A DNA stretch of 64,000 nt from an uncultured SAR116 cluster alpha proteobacterium (GTDB lineage: Bacteria; Pseudomonadota; Alphaproteobacteria; Puniceispirillales; GCA-002684695), in assembly GCA_902612965.1 (NCBI GenBank), contig CACMFN010000009.1, positions 1 to 64,000 on the forward strand, given 5' to 3'. Below, piece after piece: positions 62,603 through 64,000 of this stretch (its first letter is position 1; each line of letters opens with the position of its first letter). Below the pieces are notes generated by a model. It had not been told where the DNA came from. It searched no databases and was given only the letters and a program-made list of their open reading frames with translations. The position numbers and the translations under genes were made by a program.

Positions 62603-63999
62603 TTTCGTGAAATTATGTAATTATTTAATCTTTGCAACTCATCTTTATTTAAAACTATGCCTAATTTACTTCTTCTCCAGATAATATCAGATACATTTAA
62701 AGCCCACTCATTTTTTATAAGGTAGTCAACCTCACATTCATATAAACCCTTACCAAAATCTATTCCTAATTGTTTAATATTACTCTTATTACCCAAAATT
62801 TTTTCCAAATTTGTACCATAAGAACCAAATAGTCTTTCGATTGTACCAGTGTCAATAAATGAAAATCTTTTTTTGTAATTTTCTAAAAGTGAATTAAATT
62901 CTAGTGGTGAAAAATCACCTCCAGGCAAAGATTTTTCCGCAGTCCAACTTTTTGTATTTTTTTTCAATTGTTTATCAACAATTTTTAATACTTCTTCAGA
63001 TAACTTTCTATAAGTTGTAATTTTTCCACCAAAAACAGAAATATATAGCAGTTCGTTTACAATTTTTTCCTCGATTGTATAGTCTCTTGTGATGTCTTTG
63101 GCATCTAATTTTCCATCGTCAAAAAGTGATCTCACTCCGCTATACGTCCATATAATTTTCTTGGGAGATATATTTTTCTTAAAATAAGCAGACGCTGCTT
63201 CACATAAGTAATGAGTTTCTTTTTCTGAAATTTTAGGATTACTTAAATTTCCCTCAAAAGGTTCGTCAGTTGTACCAATAAGTGTAAAGTTTTTCTCAAA
63301 TGGTATGGAAAAAATCACTCTACCATCATGATGTTGAAAAATATAAGCTTTATTATGGTTATATATTTTTGGAACGACAATATGGCTTCCCTTAATTAAC
63401 CTTATGTTTTTTTGATTATGCCTTTTCTTGTCAATTACTGAGATTATTTTATCGGTCCAGGGTCCAGATGCATTAATTAATACTTTAGATTTCAGTTTTA
63501 TTTGTTTTGAGGATTTTTTATTAGTTGATTTTGTAACTATTTCCCATATTCCATTTTCATTTTTTGCTTTTATTACTTTTGTATTTGTAAGAATTACTGC
63601 ACTCCTATTTTTTGCATCTAATGCATTAAGTATAACAAGTCTTGCATCTTCGACTTTACAATCAGAATATTCAAAACCTACCTTAAATTTTTCTTTTAAT
63701 GGGTTTTGTATTTTGGTTTTATTGAGTTTAATTTTTTTTGAAGGGGCTAAGTATTTTCTTTTAGCTATATAGTCATAAATTACTAATCCAATTTGAATAA
63801 TCCAAGCTGGTCTAAGAGATGGACTATGAGGCAAAATGAATTTTAGAGGTCTAATAATATAAGGTGCAATTTCTAAAAGCTTTTCTCTCTCTACAAGCGC
63901 TTCTCTAACTAATCGAAATTGAAATTGTTCCATATATCTTAATCCACCATGTATTAATTTTGTAGACCAAGATGATGTTCCACTTGCAAGATCATTCAT
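62599..63999 (-). CDS. glpD: Glycerol-3-phosphate dehydrogenase (N-terminus beyond window edge)
   Basis: 'NDLASGTSSWSTKLIHGGLRYMEQFQFRLVREALVERE', 'INASGPWTDKII', 'GVRSLFDDGK', 'VFGGKITTYRKLSEEVL'. The FAD-binding GxGxxG N-terminus is not in the window. Confidence 0.93.
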   Translation of the reverse strand: MNDLASGTSSWSTKLIHGGLRYMEQFQFRLVREALVEREKLLEIAPYIIRPLKFILPHSPSLRPAWIIQIGLVIYDYIAKRKYLAPSKKIKLNKTKIQNPLKEKFKVGFEYSDCKVEDARLVILNALDAKNRSAVILTNTKVIKAKNENGIWEIVTKSTNKKSSKQIKLKSKVLINASGPWTDKIISVIDKKRHNQKNIRLIKGSHIVVPKIYNHNKAYIFQHHDGRVIFSIPFEKNFTLIGTTDEPFEGNLSNPKISEKETHYLCEAASAYFKKNISPKKIIWTYSGVRSLFDDGKLDAKDITRDYTIEEKIVNELLYISVFGGKITTYRKLSEEVLKIVDKQLKKNTKSWTAEKSLPGGDFSPLEFNSLLENYKKRFSFIDTGTIERLFGSYGTNLEKILGNKSNIKQLGIDFGKGLYECEVDYLIKNEWALNVSDIIWRRSKLGIVLNKDELQRLNNYIISRN

Positions 64000-64000
64000 C

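Overview
The window looks like ordinary, AT-rich, tightly packed chromosome from a streamlined alphaproteobacterium. A marine low-GC lineage is likely; that is inferred from gene content and order, not from a database search. About 60 protein genes and one tRNA-Leu(CAA) are supported, and nearly all are core housekeeping. They include purH, mutY, a DciA-like gene, smc, an F0 ATP synthase cluster (atpI-B-E-F'-F), ispH-thrB-rnhA, an aa3-type cytochrome oxidase operon (ctaC-D-B-small ORF-ctaG-ctaE-SURF1) and thrC. Also present are gshA, rsmE, ubiA, argC, msbA, a lipid A/Kdo cluster (DUF374-waaA-lpxK-lpxL), xseA, purD, tadA, rluB-like, rsmD, mutL, lspA, ileS, ribF, mscS, chaC, dsbB-like, gluQ, zwf-edd, upp, an RND efflux pair and a partial glpD. 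I see no CRISPR array, prophage, transposon, toxin-antitoxin or defence island, and no convincing new multi-gene system. The most useful leads are: (1) lpxK is split by a one-base frameshift exactly at an A9 tract; (2) a putative short ncRNA (strong promoter, anti-SD-like UCCUCC, clean intrinsic terminator) lies between gluQ and an MFS gene and is bracketed by near-identical TGCAYTGCAAAAT motifs; (3) a near-identical palindrome TTATTTTGYAAAATAA lies upstream of both the ctaC operon and the RND efflux operon; (4) two unannotated small ORFs; (5) an uncharacterised 261-aa protein with a GGCT-like N-terminal motif.
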